A DNA stretch of 39,618 nucleotides from Zygnema cylindricum. Its lineage: Eukaryota > Streptophyta > Zygnematophyceae > Zygnematales > Zygnemataceae. The stretch is taken from NCBI GenBank assembly GCA_037447655.1, contig JBBHKE010000521.1, positions 1 through 39,618 of the forward strand, in the 5' to 3' direction. This document shows positions 19,220 to 31,016 of the stretch, in pieces; the first letter of the stretch is position 1; each line of letters begins with the position of its first letter. The notes under the pieces are model-generated. The model ran no database searches, was not told the origin of the DNA, and was given only the letters and a program-made list of their open reading frames with translations. Position numbers and translations under genes: made by a program.

Positions 19220-19736
19220 CAGTGCCGTGAATCACACCATATTGGCGCCACTAAATTACTATCCTTTAACCTAAAATACAATTAATTATACTAATTTTTT
19301 ATCAACTCTAGTTTAAAGTACAATTAAATAAGTGGCTCTTAATCAGGAGGAATTTAAATAGTGTGGTGTACGAAGTATGTAAGCCGGTACGACAACTCCT
19401 TGATTATTTGCACAGCACAGTACCGTTACCCAAAAACGTGTCACGTAACGGCGTCAACACCAGGAAGTGCACTCAGATTTTGATTCGTGGTAATGATGAC
19501 GTGGCAAATGTTTCGAACCTGTTCGCACATGGTCAGTTGTGAACCGTGTGAACACGCACACTTTTGTTTTTTAACGGCTACACCATGGGAATGTGGTTAT
19601 AAATTAATTAATTTTTATTAGTGACGTGTGCTAATTAGCGCAGATGCTTTGTTAGGTCCTTGAACTCAAAATAAAGTTAGCAACACTATTTAGTTTTTTT
19701 CATATAAAGTTTCTACTCTAATAGCGATTCACGGTA
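19220..19736 (+). mobile_element. CACCG-clan element, degraded, J-like interior
   Basis: The left end CAGTGCCGTGAATCAC and right end TAGCGATTCACGGTA are recognisable but mutated. The interior (AAATAGTGTGGTGTACG, CCTGTTCGCACATGG, GGGAATGTGG) parallels unit J, suggesting J is an old relative. Confidence 0.55.
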
Positions 19737-19927
19737 TAGTTTACTACCCGCCGTTGATTCTTTTTCGAGTAGAGTTTTGTCTTTAATTAGCTTCGGTACA
19801 AGTTAATTAATTTTTTTTGAGCGGCGAGTTTGCCGCGCTACAGTACCTTTGAGATCTTGAGGCAAATTGGACAACCAGCGACGTTTGTCTTTTTATGTAC
19901 GGTTCTGACGAAATTTGTCAAAATTAG

Positions 19928-20881
19928 GGCGTGTTCCCATGTGTTCAAGTAAGGGTTTTTTCCGTCGTTTTCACAGAAAATGGGGCTTGTAACGACAAAA
20001 TATTACGCCGTACGAAAAATGGGCAAAAACACAAGTACATTTTGCGTCATTTTGGAACTTGGAAGGTACGGCAATTTGGCGTTATCTTCATCGCGAACCA
20101 CTTCCAGCTCATCTTCACACTTGTAATGGAATCAAATCGCTATATGATTTTAACCAAAATAACACCCTATCGACGAATAAAAAGCAGGTATTGCACGCGT
20201 GAAACGTCTTCGAAAATTTTTGAACGAGGGAGAGTACACGCTATTTTTTTTCATGCTCGTCACGCGCATGTACGTACAAAAATAACAAGCATGTACTGCA
20301 AAAAAACGTTGGGGTCTCGGACCTCCACTTTCATTCATGGGTCCTTGGCAAAAATTTGCAACGTTCTCGTCTCTCCCCATCTTTTTCATTCGACCGCTCC
20401 TCTTTCTCTTATCTCTAAATGAAATGCAGCAATAATAGTATCGAATGAAAGATATATTCTTTTCCTTTTTTTTTTACTATTTTTTGTCTCGTTTTGATGG
20501 CATATCGAATGATAAATGGTAAGCAAAAGAAATCGGGAAGCCATGGCCGAAAGTTTATGTGTTGATGACGTCACAAGGTAGCATGACTTCGCAATGTCAC
20601 AAAACCCTAAACATCTACAATGTCACAAAAAACTCGACGTCTACAACCGTCGCCGTTTTTGTAGGCGTCACTAATTTTAGGAAGTTTCGTAGTCGTCTAC
20701 ATTTCGTTTCGTACTATCGTAGGCTGTCGCATATTTTGTAGACGTCTACACCTGTCACATGTTTGAAGTAATGAAGGCGCGAGTAATGATTGACATAGGA
20801 ACACTTTGAAAAGTACACCGTAAAATCTGCGCTAAAATCCAAAGTAACGTTTCAAAGTTTCGGTTACATGGGAACACGCCC
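19928..20881 (+). mobile_element. Element E, copy 3, complete
   Basis: Precise ends GGGCGTGTTCCCATGT and ACATGGGAACACGCCC with TA at 19926-19927 and 20882-20883. It carries all E interior blocks. The 163-codon frame at 19931-20422 is broken in other copies and is not called. Confidence 0.85.
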
Positions 20882-20883
20882 TA

Positions 20884-21885
20884 AACTTTCTAAAATTAGT
20901 GACGTCTACAAAAACGGCGACGGTTGTAAACGTCGAGATTTTTGTGACATTGTAGATGTTTAGGGTTTTGTGACATTGCGAAGTCATGCTACACCGTGAA
21001 TCGCTATTAGCGTTACTTTTTTTTCCATCCCTTCAAACATTTTTTCTCTATACACACATGTCGGATTGTATATGTGATGGTTCCGATTGAAATGTAAGAT
21101 TCTCACCTTCCGATTGGCGGTCTCAAATTGAAAATCAGACAAATGTGTACGGAGAAATGATGTTTTAAGTGGCAAAAACAACATTAATGCTAATAGCGAT
21201 TCACGGTGTACCTTGCGAAATCATACTACCTTGTGACGTCATCAACAAGTAAACTTTCCGCCATGGCTTCTCGATGTCTTTTTCTTACCATTTATCATTC
21301 AATATGTCATCAAAATGAGACAAAAAATAGTAAAAAAAAAAGGAAAAAAAAACATATATTTCATTCGATACTATTATTGTTGCATTTCATTTAGAGATGA
21401 GAGAAAGAGGAGCGGTCGAATGAAAAAGATGGGAAGAGACGATAACGTTGCAAATTTTTGCAAATGACCCATGAATGAAATTGGAGGTATGAGACCCCAA
21501 CGATTTTTTTTCCGTACATGCTTGTCATTTTTGTACGTATATGCGCGTGACGAGCATGTACAAAAATAGCGTGTACTCTCCCTCATTCAAAAAAATTCAA
21601 AGACGTTTCGCGCGTGCAATACCTGCTTTTTATTCGTCGATAGGGTGTTATTTTGGTTAAAATCAGATAGCGATTTGATTCCATTACAATTGTGAAGATG
21701 AGCTGGAAGTGGGTCGCGATGAAGATAACGCCAAATTGCCGTACCTTCCAAGTTCCAACATGACCCAAAATGTACTTGTGTTTTTGCCCATTTTTCGTAC
21801 GGCGTAATATTTTCTCGCTGGAAGTCCCATTTTCTAAGAAAACGACGGAAAAAAACCCTTACTTGAACACATGGGGACACACCTT
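20884..21885 (-). mobile_element. Element E, copy 4, inverted and truncated
   Basis: It begins within the family sequence (CTAAAATTAGTGACGTCTAC) immediately beside copy 3 and runs inverted to the terminus ACACATGGGGACACACC with TA at 21886-21887. It is the inverse of most of copy 3, so together they form arms of several hundred bases. A D-type MITE sits inside at 20992-21208. Confidence 0.8.
20992..21208 (+). mobile_element. CACCG-clan MITE, subfamily D, intact
   Basis: 217 bp, ends CACCGTGAATCGCTATTAGC and TAGCGATTCACGGTG, TA at 20990-20991 and 21209-21210. The equivalent unoccupied site is in copy 3 near 20577-20589 (inverse of GTCATGC-TA-CCTTG). To the right of the insertion the target repeats as CCTTGCGAAATCATAC-TA, an extra 18 bp. 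Confidence 0.85.
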
Positions 21886-21889
21886 TAGT

Positions 21890-22300
21890 CGTGTTACTTT
21901 GGTTCTCAGTGAAGATACTCCGTACAACTTTTTAGAGCATTCTTATGTTTGAAAACAAAATCGATTCTTTAAACTGCCACTGTTGTAGACGTTCATTTTT
22001 GGTATAAATCGATTGTCGACATGTTACACAAATTGACATATCAATTATCCCTGGAGACACTTGATACATAACACTAAAAACACGCATACATTGTACTAAT
22101 TTACATTGGTGCTTATTGAATTGACTTTAAGTATTTCAACACTCATATAGGAGTGGATGATCTAGTTATCAATTCAAGGTCGTTTTCATGTCGTGTTTTA
22201 CGAACTTTATCATTTTCCGATATTGGGTGGCATGCTTATTTTTTTGGCTTAAAAAGAAGAGTGTGTTGATTTGGCTTTTTAAGTTTGAATCGCTCTAAAT
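21890..22300. other. Unassigned AT-rich stretch
   Basis: No repeats, RNA gene or coding signature recognised. Confidence 0.35.
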
Positions 22301-22510
22301 AAAAAAAAAAAAAAAAAAAAAACAAAATCAAAATAAAGCATAAATAAACAAAGTAAAATAAAGTAAAAAAGTACAAAATATAAATTAACATAAATAAAAA
22401 ACAAAATCAGGTGAGGATAAAATATAAATTAACATAAATAAAAAACAAAACCAGGTGAGGATAAAATGTAAATTAACATAAATAAAAAACAAAATCAGGT
22501 GAGGAAGATG
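22301..22510 (+). repeat. A-rich tract followed by 44-bp tandem repeat
   Basis: A run of A near 22300-22322 leads to low-complexity AAATAA words, then nearly three units of 44 bp starting at 22379, 22423 and 22467, each containing AACAAAATCAGGTGAGGA. Confidence 0.85.
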
Positions 22511-23555
22511 TAGAAATAGATGATGAAAACAAATAGTTACAACGTACCTTTAGAAAATTAAAACGACACTATGTAATTCATATAAATACAACATAACTAA
22601 ACAAAGATTTATACACTTCCGTATCATCAATTTTCCACTTGTATCGACGACCTTTTAGAATGTCAAGCGAACTCATACGCGGAAGAAGATTCAGACCCTT
22701 CTCAATACATGAAGTTGAAAAGTCACGTTTGATACGCATCATGACGAATTTAGGAAACAACAAGAATGTGGATTGCAGTCCACTTATTTAATAATATGAT
22801 CTATGTCATTTATATATAATTTTGTCGTAAAAAATCCATAAACTCGTTGTGAACAAAATTAGCAACGATGGCTAACATTAAACAACATGGATCAATAGGG
22901 AGAAAACGTATATATACATATTTTTTCCAACCTTATATAGTGTGACCACTAATAATATAATACTTGCGCCCTAGAACACACGCGTTATTTTTAAGCTACG
23001 TACAATATTCATGAAAATATGAGCTCTTATACATGGTGGGTGAGGGCCTAACCAAAAAAGTGTCTCCGATTGGTTAAAATTTTATAAATTTAAATAAATT
23101 GTTGAAGCGTCAAGAGATATTAGTTGTTGTGAACAATAGACTACCATGTTTTTACAACTTTCACTACTATATTTGGCCTTTTCGTGTTCTGGACTGATCT
23201 TTGGGTGTAAAAACTAAAACATACATTTAAATTAAGGGTTCGTGGGATACGTTTTTTGTTATGTTAACTTTCCCTTGTTTTAGGAGATTTGTATAACCAA
23301 AATCCAAAGATGGTTTAGAAAAAAACGTGGTTTTAGTGCGCCCATATAGATGGTAAAGCATGTTAAGTGTGTAGTGGCGAATAAAATATTAAAAAAAAAA
23401 AAAAAAAAACGGCATGAAAAGCACATAAATAAAATATAAATAAAAAAGTTTTATGGCAAGTTTTACTTACCTATGAAATTAATCAATTGGGGTATAACCT
23501 CTTTTTTAGATTAAATTGATTTATATGAACTATTTTTGTTGATACTGTGGACAAC
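22511..23555. other. Unassigned AT-rich stretch
   Basis: Includes a second A-run at about 23390-23410. No gene supported. Confidence 0.35.
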
Positions 23556-23559
23556 ATTT

Positions 23560-24216
23560 TGCATCACAAATAGAGTATTTTTGACTTTATATAGCGTGGC
23601 ATGCCACGTATAAAAATTTGTTTCGTATTCTGCTAAACTGAAGTTTATTACGGACAACGTAGCACATAAACGTTGAAAATTTTAAAACAATAGTTTATAG
23701 TTATAAAACTATAAAACCGAAACAAAATAAATAAATTACATGTAAATTTGTTAAATCAGACTTTTTCGAAAACCATAACAAACAAGCAGACGAATAGAGC
23801 AAACGTACAACTTTATTAGACTGTCGCCATTTACTGTTGTTTATAAAAAAGGATAAAAGGACATTCTAAAAGGGTATGGGAGCGTGAAACCCAAGTAAAA
23901 CCCCATTAAATTAGAAAAAATCAAGCAAATATCGCGATTTTTTCGCGAAATCGGGGGGGAGGGGGTCCACCGCGCGTTCGTGGAATAACCCGTACAGTTG
24001 AGTGTACGGGTCGTACATTTAGGTATACGGTCCGTACAGTTATCGCCGATACTTATTGATATTGGTGTTATAGCCGATAAACAACCGATATTTAAAGATG
24101 TTTATCGGCTATAACACAGATGGTGATATATCGTGCCAATATATCGATTATCGCCAACCCGAAAAGCGGCCCATATCGGCTATCGTCAAATCCTTGCGAT
24201 ACACAACATTACGGAT
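23560..24216 (-). mobile_element. Element F, inverted arm 1 (TATCG-rich)
   Basis: It aligns in inverse to 25338-25930: CGTGGCATGCCACGTATAA near 23596, ATTACGGACAACG near 23648, the GGTCCGTACAGTTATCGCC block near 24030 and a terminus CGATACACAACATTA near 24200-24215. The subterminal zone holds several TATCGGCTATA/TATCGCCGATA words. The superfamily is undecided. Confidence 0.6.
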
Positions 24217-24382
24217 TACAACAACAGGATCCGTACATTACCATGTTGTAGACATAATACCATGGATATCTAATTCGTACGGATTTGGACATTTTTCCGA
24301 AAACTACGTAGTATTCGCTTGTTTCGTAAATTTCGTAAATTTCGTACGTCACGCTGTACGGATAGTTGTACGGACATGAAAA

Positions 24383-24963
24383 ATAAAATACGTGATTCAT
24401 TTGCGCGCTCGTAATTTTTATCTGTCCTCGTCCTCCAGTCCGTCATCAGAAGGAAGCTGTCGTTGGAGACGCCATAAATTATACCGCTCCCCGCTACACC
24501 GTGCATCGCTACTTGGGTTACTAATATATTCGTCACTTAAAACTTTGTTTCTACGCGCACGTTTGTCCGGCAGTTGATCGGACGGTCGCTATTGAAATAT
24601 AAGTTGCTCACTTCTAAACTGGCGGTCTCTAATAAAAAATCAGACAAGTGTGTACCGGAAAAAGTTGTTTTAAGTAAAGAAGAAACCTTAACGCTAATAG
24701 CGATACACGGTGTAGTTCGTGAAATTTTCAAAAGTTTTGTTTCATATGCGGGCGCGTATTTTTATATAAGCGGCGAGCGGCAAAATTTATGGCGTCTCGC
24801 GCGATTGTTTTTATCTGAACGGCCAGCGGCAAAATTTATGGCGTCTCCAACGACGGCTTCCTTGTGATGTTTTGCATCATTTGCGCGCGCGTATTTTTAT
24901 GTCCTCCACTCCGTCATCAGAAGGAAGCCGCCGTTGGAGACGGCATAAATTCCGCCGCTAGTT
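24383..24963. repeat. Three-copy ~40-bp repeat cluster
   Basis: CATCAGAAGGAAGC followed by CGTTGGAGACGCCATAAATT occurs as a direct pair near 24446 and 24915 and inverted near 24805-24850. A D-type MITE (24497-24712) lies between the first and second. The G+C content here is higher than in the flanking arms. Confidence 0.7.
24497..24712 (+). mobile_element. CACCG-clan MITE, subfamily D
   Basis: 216 bp, ends CACCGTGCATCGCTACTTGG and TAGCGATACACGGTG, TA at 24495-24496 and 24713-24714. The interior matches 20992-21208 (AAATCAGACAAGTGTGTAC). Confidence 0.8.
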
Positions 24964-25337
24964 GGTTTCACGTTTCAATTTTTAGGGTATTAAATATTTA
25001 AATATTTAAATTTGAAAAGTAAAACAAAAGTACGATTTTTACCATCAAATTTTAAATTTTTGAAATGGTTTTATGCGCACTGTACGTAGAAATCGTTAGT
25101 TTACTCCGTGCGTTTTATGCGCATAGGACATATATGCATAATACAAGCACTTCTTATCATATGTATTTTACGACCGTGCAGTAAAGTCCACATTTTGTAT
25201 TTGTGGTTATTATGACCATTGAGGACGAATCTTTACAACCACTTTGGCTTTTAGTGAAATCGTACACTATCGTACACCAAAGAATTCCAAAACAGCCACC
25301 CTGGCGGACATAAAATAAAGTAAGGGAATTGATAGTG

Positions 25338-26083
25338 TTGTGTATCGGTAAGGATTTACCGATAACTAATATGGACCTTTTTTCGGGTTCCCGATAATCG
25401 ATATATTGGTACGATATATCGACATCGGTCTTATCGCCGATAAGTAGCCGATAATATCGGGTACTTATCGGCGATAATGCCGATAACGATAACTATCGGC
25501 GATAACTGTACGGACCGTACATAGAAATGTGTGGCCTGCACACGCAACTGTACGTCGTATTCCCCGGACGCGCAGCAGACCCCCTTACTCCCGATTCCGG
25601 TAAAAAATCGCGATTATTCCTAATTTAAGGGGGTTTTCAAAATTCCTGCTGCCATAATTTTCAAAATATGGCGTCTGGAAATGGCGGCAGTCTGACAGGT
25701 GTGTTCGTTTGCTTCTTTCAGTCTCTTCTTCTTTTTTTGGAAAAAGTTTGATTCAAATTTTTTACTATGTATTTTATTTTTTTCGTTTCGATAGTATAGT
25801 TTTATAACAATAAAGTATTAACTTATATTGTCTACGTTTAGGTGCAGCGCTGTCCGTAAAAATTTTCAGTTAAATAGATACGCGGAACAGATTCTTATAC
25901 GTGGCATTCCACGCTATATAATGAAAATAATATAATACAGTATGTTATATAGTACTATTGTACGCATACTATATTTGTCAAAAGTTATCGCCGATATGGA
26001 ATTTGTTGGTCCCAGACCGATATATCGGGACCTCTGACCGTTCGATAACCGATAACTATCGGTATCGGTGTTATCGCGATAAG
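25338..26083 (+). mobile_element. Element F, inverted arm 2 (TATCG-rich), running into a gap
   Basis: The terminus TAGTGTTGTGTATCGGTAAG is followed by dense TATCGGCGATA/GATATATCG words (25380-25520), then GTACGGACCGTAC and CACTTTTC-free AT-rich DNA up to ACGTGGCATTCCACGC near 25900, matching arm 1 in inverse. More TATCG words at 25985-26083 may be the opposite end, cut by the gap. Confidence 0.55.
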
Positions 26084-26093
26084 NNNNNNNNNN
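26084..26093. other. Assembly gap (10 N)
   Basis: Ten undetermined bases inside TATCG-rich repeat, where collapse or misjoining is plausible. Confidence 1.
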
Positions 26094-26329
26094 CAAAAAA
26101 ACCCAAAAGGTTGACATTGGAAATTACCATCATTTGTTATTAGATAAGGTTACTGCAAAAAAATCTACCAAATCTACCAAAAAATCTACGAATCTACCAA
26201 ATTGGTAGTGAATAAACTATTATTTTAGAAGAGAACACTACTTCAGTAATTGAGATCAAAACCAAAAAAAGGTGTTTTTTTAATTGAGATTAAATATAAA
26301 ATATGTACGAATTGGACATCTATGCGAAA

Positions 26330-26465
26330 AAGAGCACTTAGATTTGATTCTCAGTCATAAAGACAAGAGAAAATCAAGCGAACCTGTTCTCACATGTTCA
26401 AACGTCGTATATGTCAACAAAGGCTATACCTGCTACACCAGGGGAAATATGTACCAAAATTATCG
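26330..26465 (+). repeat. Fragment related to unit J
   Basis: TCAGTCATAAAGACAAGAG and AACCTGTTCTCACATGTTCA match 9480-9530 and 18608-18660. No ends seen. Confidence 0.6.
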
Positions 26466-26469
26466 TTAG

Positions 26470-27190
26470 TGTATAAATTAGAGTTAATTTTTTTGTGGAA
26501 AAAAACCAAAACTAGAGTTAATGACTTCATCACAAGAGAAGATTTTATTATCAAATAAGTGATGGTTAAACCATCTAAGCATCTAAAAAACCATCGAAAC
26601 CATCTAAAAAAACGTCATTGGAATAGATTATTGTTTACTACCATTAAAGGTTACAGTTGGAAAACCCAAAAAAACAAAAAGTATACTAGCTAAGCAACAC
26701 TAGAAACATAAACATTAAAAACAAGAAAAATGAAAACAAATACCAATACCAAACTACAAGAGAACTAAAGGTCACGTTATACACAAAATTTAAAAGACAA
26801 ATTGGGCCATTGGCCCAAAGCATAAAATAAATCCACACTAAAGGTCAAATTGACAAATATCATCTATGTGCACCGGGTGGCGGGAAGGTAAATTTTGTAG
26901 TCCACGACCATCGGTCACCACCGTGATTTATTGGATAAGAGCCGACGGTAAACACCTTTGAAGCACGATAGAGGTACCTTGACTGTAAAACATAAGTGTT
27001 GGCGAAAGGCGTTCAAATCCACTAACTTAAAAATACCGTCAAGCGCAATAACGGATAAAGTTGTCGAACGACGAGTCTTATGTCCAAAACACCTTTACAA
27101 CAAAGGTTACTAATTTTTCAGCTAGGTCTCAATGAGCCTAATCACGTTCTTTAGAGGCCGCTGCATCCTGAGCCGCGACACCCGTATATA
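26470..27190. other. Unassigned stretch
   Basis: AT-rich to 26860, then more balanced composition to 27190 (GGTGGCGGGAAGG, GTCACCACCGTG). The GTTCAAATCC near 27010 resembles a tRNA T-loop but has no matching stems. Confidence 0.35.
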
Positions 27191-27382
27191 ATGCCTAGGG
27201 TCAGTGATAAGTACATCCCCCAATGTTCTCTCTGCCCCATGCAGAAAGACGAGATCCGCGCTAAGGCCGCGAGGCACTCTAATTGTTTTCTTACACGATA
27301 TTTCTTTAACCCTAATAGTGGTTCACGATTATTGTACTATACTTATCGGATATTTTCCGAAAAACACACAAGGTGTAATTGA
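27191..27382 (+). CDS. Short ORF with a CCHC-like pattern, uncertain
   Basis: A 63-codon frame opens with ATG just after GTATATA. Its first ~35 codons are richer in G/C at the third position than the surroundings. The peptide includes QCSLCPMQK followed by ARHSNC, giving Cys-x2-Cys-x13-His-x2-Cys, which could bind zinc. The rest turns AT-rich and random-looking. With no homologue recognised this may be a relic exon or coincidence. The CATGCAG at about 27239-27245 could also act as a splice acceptor. Confidence 0.15.
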   Translation: MPRVSDKYIPQCSLCPMQKDEIRAKAARHSNCFLTRYFFNPNSGSRLLYYTYRIFSEKHTRCN

Positions 27383-28600
27383 TAATTTCTTAACCGTATA
27401 AACATACAAAGACATATTAGCGATATACATCGAACATCAGAGTAAAACCCTAATTTGGTTTGCTATCTCCCAGATTGTTGGGTGTTCCATTTACTACCGT
27501 GGCAATAATACGAAAGATGTTCAGAAAGAAGTACAAGGAGCGAAGAAACCTACAAAAACTATCCGCGACAAACCTAAAGTACACAAGAAAAACATCTAAA
27601 TCGTCAGAATGGAATCTAGGCAGGCGTGGATTGATTATTTATCGACCTTCGACCGTTAATGACTAGATAAAAAAAAATGGTATATGGCAGTCTAATTATT
27701 ACTAGCATTATTTCGAGGAATGAAGCACAATTCCTAATTTGTTTATCGTCACTTTTATTGTTTGGTGATTTGTTGACTATCGTGACAAAAAATGAAGACA
27801 AAAATGTGGAACGAAAAAAATTGGAAAGACTTGAAAGGACTTTAAAGGACAAGCCTTTCGTAGAGGACGAAAAAAACATCAAAATCATAAGATTAAAATC
27901 TTACACATCCATAGATTCGTTGGGAATATAACTTTGAGCGTCTATGACCATTTTTTTTTTACATAAAGTATGGCGTACCATAAGGGTGCAATTCTTCGCT
28001 CTATATGGCTGCTCGATACATACCGGCGATATATCAAACATCGCAATGCAAACCCTAATTTGTTTAACGTCACCCTAAGCATTGGGTGTTATTCCATTCG
28101 TGAATAATGGGGTTGTTTATGAAGGTCATACTGTTTCGTACAATATCATACCATGTTCTTTTTTTTCAGGAAATCATTTTTTTTAAATGACTCATGCGAT
28201 TTTCTAAGGTTATGGGCGTAAACCTTGTCTACAAAATATTTTACTTTATAGAATCAGATACGCTACCGGTCGAACCTTTGAGTTTGTGGCAAGTGACCTC
28301 AATGAGGACATCTCTCACAAGTTGAATGTATAGAATTGTGCCATGTCGAAAAAACAAAAAGATAAAGAATGAACGCGCAATCAACTGTGTACATATTGTA
28401 TAGGTCATGTGCATTGCGCCAGGGTAGATGCGAGTCCACCAAAAGCCGCGAGAAAATCTTTGATAGAGGATATGCTTTGATGTTCTTTTTGCCATGTATT
28501 GACAATTTTGACATTTGCGTAGGCTTTTACAAATCATAAGTTTTGTCCGTTTGTACGGGTTTCATTCAAATTTTACGGCTGAAAAATTTCAATGATTTTT
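27383..28600. other. Unassigned AT-rich stretch
   Basis: Frames at 27460-27666 and 27677-27931 read as lysine/arginine-rich peptides but follow the local A-rich composition; not called. A 98-codon minus-strand frame at 28241-28537 is equally unsupported. Confidence 0.3.
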
Positions 28601-28601
28601 T

Positions 28602-29020
28602 TAGTGTTGTGAATCGCTTAAAAAATTATCGAAATAATTCGATATTCGATATATCTTATATCGATTAGTTAGAGGACTCGATATGTCGCTTAGGGACTAA
28701 CAAAAATTATTGCGATATATTTTGTAAAAATTCATGGTCTGTAAAGATTTGGCATGAGAAATTGTACAGTGAAGTGCACGATCAATCATACGCTAAATCG
28801 GACGGTACACCCCCCCTCACTAAGGGTTTGCCACGCGACGGTGGGTGGGGGGCTTTTATAGTTTTTTTGACCTAGCGTCAACTTCGATATATCACGATAG
28901 AAATATATCAAATTATTGACTTTTATATCGGCTTAACATCGCGATAGTGAGTTTCTCCATATATTGTAGCGATGTATTGATTATAGGGGTACCCAAAATT
29001 AGGTACATGTTGAGTATAAT
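28602..29020 (+). mobile_element. TATCG-rich element, probable relative of F
   Basis: It starts TAGTGTTGTGAATCGCTTA, continues with GATATTCGATATATC words, and has a far end with GATTATAGGGGTACC and ATTAGGTACATGTTGAGTAT. The middle contains a G/C-rich ACCCCCCCTCAC word. The target duplication is not visible. Confidence 0.4.
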
Positions 29021-30595
29021 CAAAGAGCGTTAGAAATGCAACACAAGTTTTTTCATTACATTTCACTACAAAAATTCCATATAAAACATGAACATGTAGA
29101 TATTACATTATAATACACCCAAAAAGAAACACTTATTTCTGCCATTGAGCTCTTTCGTCCATTTAATTTTAGTATACCTACTACATCTTTTAGAGCGATT
29201 GTTTTTCATTGTTGGTCAGATTGCCACTATTAAGCAAAACCATTTTTGTTAGGAATCCATTGAAACACTTGTTTTTATGAAAGGCCCATGGAAAGCAACT
29301 GAATAGCTTATTAATCTTCGTGATAAGAAAGGAAAAGAAATTGAAAAGGAGGGAAACATTAACGATAATGAGAAAAATAAGGTTGTTGGAAAGAAACATC
29401 GAAAGGAAACAGGAAAATAAATTGGAGATTGGTGGAAAAGTTTTTCCCACAAAATTTATTGTTACGGAATTATGTTTTTCATGGAATATTTTTAGAGTGC
29501 ACGGTTGAAAGATTTGGAAATTTCATGCTATTAGTTTGAGAAATAATGTAGAAATAAGATTTAGATTTTGGATATTGATAAATTGGGCAACTAGGAAATT
29601 ATGATTTTGGAATTAGGGGATTATGACATGTTTGAATGTGAGAAATGGGGAATTGAAAATCGGCTAATATTGACATCTCGAAATTCCAAACCTTTGTGAA
29701 TTTCGAAATTTCTCATTTGAAGGATTCAAATTTGGAATTTATATGCTATTAGTTTGAGAAACAATGTTGACTTAAGATTTGGTTTTTTGATATTGATAAA
29801 TTTGGCAAGTAGGAAATTTGGGATTTTGGGATTATAGGATTATGAGATGTTTGAATGTGGGAAATGGTGAATTAGAAATCAGATAATCTGGACATGTCTG
29901 AGTCCTAAAATTTTGTCAATTTCAAAATTTGTCATTTGAGGAATTGGATTTAGAATTTGGGAAAATAAATAGTTAATATTAATGTGGAAATGTGGGTTGA
30001 TTGTGGCCATATATTGGGCTCCATCCGAGTGGTGATGAGATGCAACTGTACAAAGATCTACAGAATTCGGTTGGCATTATATTACATTTTTTGTGGTGAT
30101 CGCGATTTGAGACAAAAAGTGAACATGCCAAAGAAAGACCTAATTAAGTAGGTGTTAATAAATGGGGTAACTTGTTCTTTGAAAGCAATAAACATACACT
30201 TTATTAGTACAAGAAAAAAAAAAAGCCACTTATAAACCACACATGTGAGTTGGTGTTAAGATTTGTTTCAACGGTTACAATACAAAAAAAATATTTGAAC
30301 TATTTATTTAGTTAAGTTTTATGGCAATGAATTAGATGCCTTGATTATTTGTCTGTTTTGATATTACGATGCGATACTGACATCTTATTTTTAAATTTTC
30401 GTTTTACTAACTTATCTGGTCCATAGTACTTTGAAACTCTGAGACTTTTGCTTTCTATCTGTCCGGCCACTACAAACAATAACACTTGTCTGTTTTTTTT
30501 TGTTTCAAGCATAATGACAATAAAAACCGCACAAATAACTTTGAAAACCACAAAAGACAATCTTGAACGAGTATCTAGCAAATAATTACAAAAAA
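29021..30595. other. Unassigned AT-rich stretch with a local duplication
   Basis: 29520-29700 and 29735-29950 are similar (TGCTATTAGTTTGAGAAA, GATATTGATAAATT, GGATTATGA words), a diverged ~210-bp tandem duplication. No gene supported. Confidence 0.5.
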
Positions 30596-30599
30596 CAAA

Positions 30600-30766
30600 A
30601 ATCATGCTTCGATTTATCGATATATATTATATCGGCATACTGGTCCGATATATCGAGAAAATATCGCGATATTGGACTTTCCGATATATGAAAGCGATAT
30701 ATAGATGATGGGGTTACAAGAAATAGGTACATATCGAATATCGACAGAGGGCCCTCGATACTCAAC
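30600..30766 (-). mobile_element. TATCG-rich element end
   Basis: CGATATATCG-type words end in CTCGATACTCAACACTA, the inverse of a TAGTGTTGAGTATCGAG terminus. GGGGTTACAAGAAATAGGTACAT parallels the end near 28985. It may be one terminus of a longer element or a solo fragment. Confidence 0.4.
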
Positions 30767-30799
30767 ACTATAGTTATTTACCGTCACCGTAATTGTCGC

Positions 30800-31016
30800 G
30801 CGAGGTCACATCGTGAACTAGAATCCGTACACGATCCGTAGACGGCCGGCCGAGTCGGATTCAGAACGGATTCGGGTGCCAAATTTTGGCGGTTAACTGA
30901 ATTCGGCCGGGTGATTCAAAAAACAAAAAAGAAATCGGGTACGGCCGGGTAAGCTTGGTAAAAAAAATACATATCAGATTCGGATTGATGAAATTTTGTC
31001 TTTCGTGACCTCTGCT
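30800..31016 (+). mobile_element. Diverged relative of the hAT-like element
   Basis: GGATTCGG(G/T)TGCCAAATTTTG and the CGTGACCTCTG end match 17830-18589. The left end is decayed (CGCGAGGTCAC near 30798). Confidence 0.5.

Noticed and set aside
19931-20422. 163-codon ORF inside element E copy 3
   Set aside because: The frame is not kept in the other three E copies and has no domain character.
22301-23410. Poly-A tails of retroposons
   Set aside because: A-runs at 22300 and 23390 lack a recognisable upstream SINE/LINE body or flanking direct repeats that I could confirm.
27000-27030. tRNA-like T-loop GTTCAAATCC
   Set aside because: Neither the T-stem nor an acceptor stem pairs around it; similar GGTTCAATCC near 34888 also fails.
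27460-27931. Two lysine/arginine-rich ORFs
   Set aside because: Composition follows the A-rich DNA; the opposite strand is also open.
29190-29508. Opposed ORFs on both strands
   Set aside because: Both follow A/T-rich composition; no motif or conserved repeat copy supports either.
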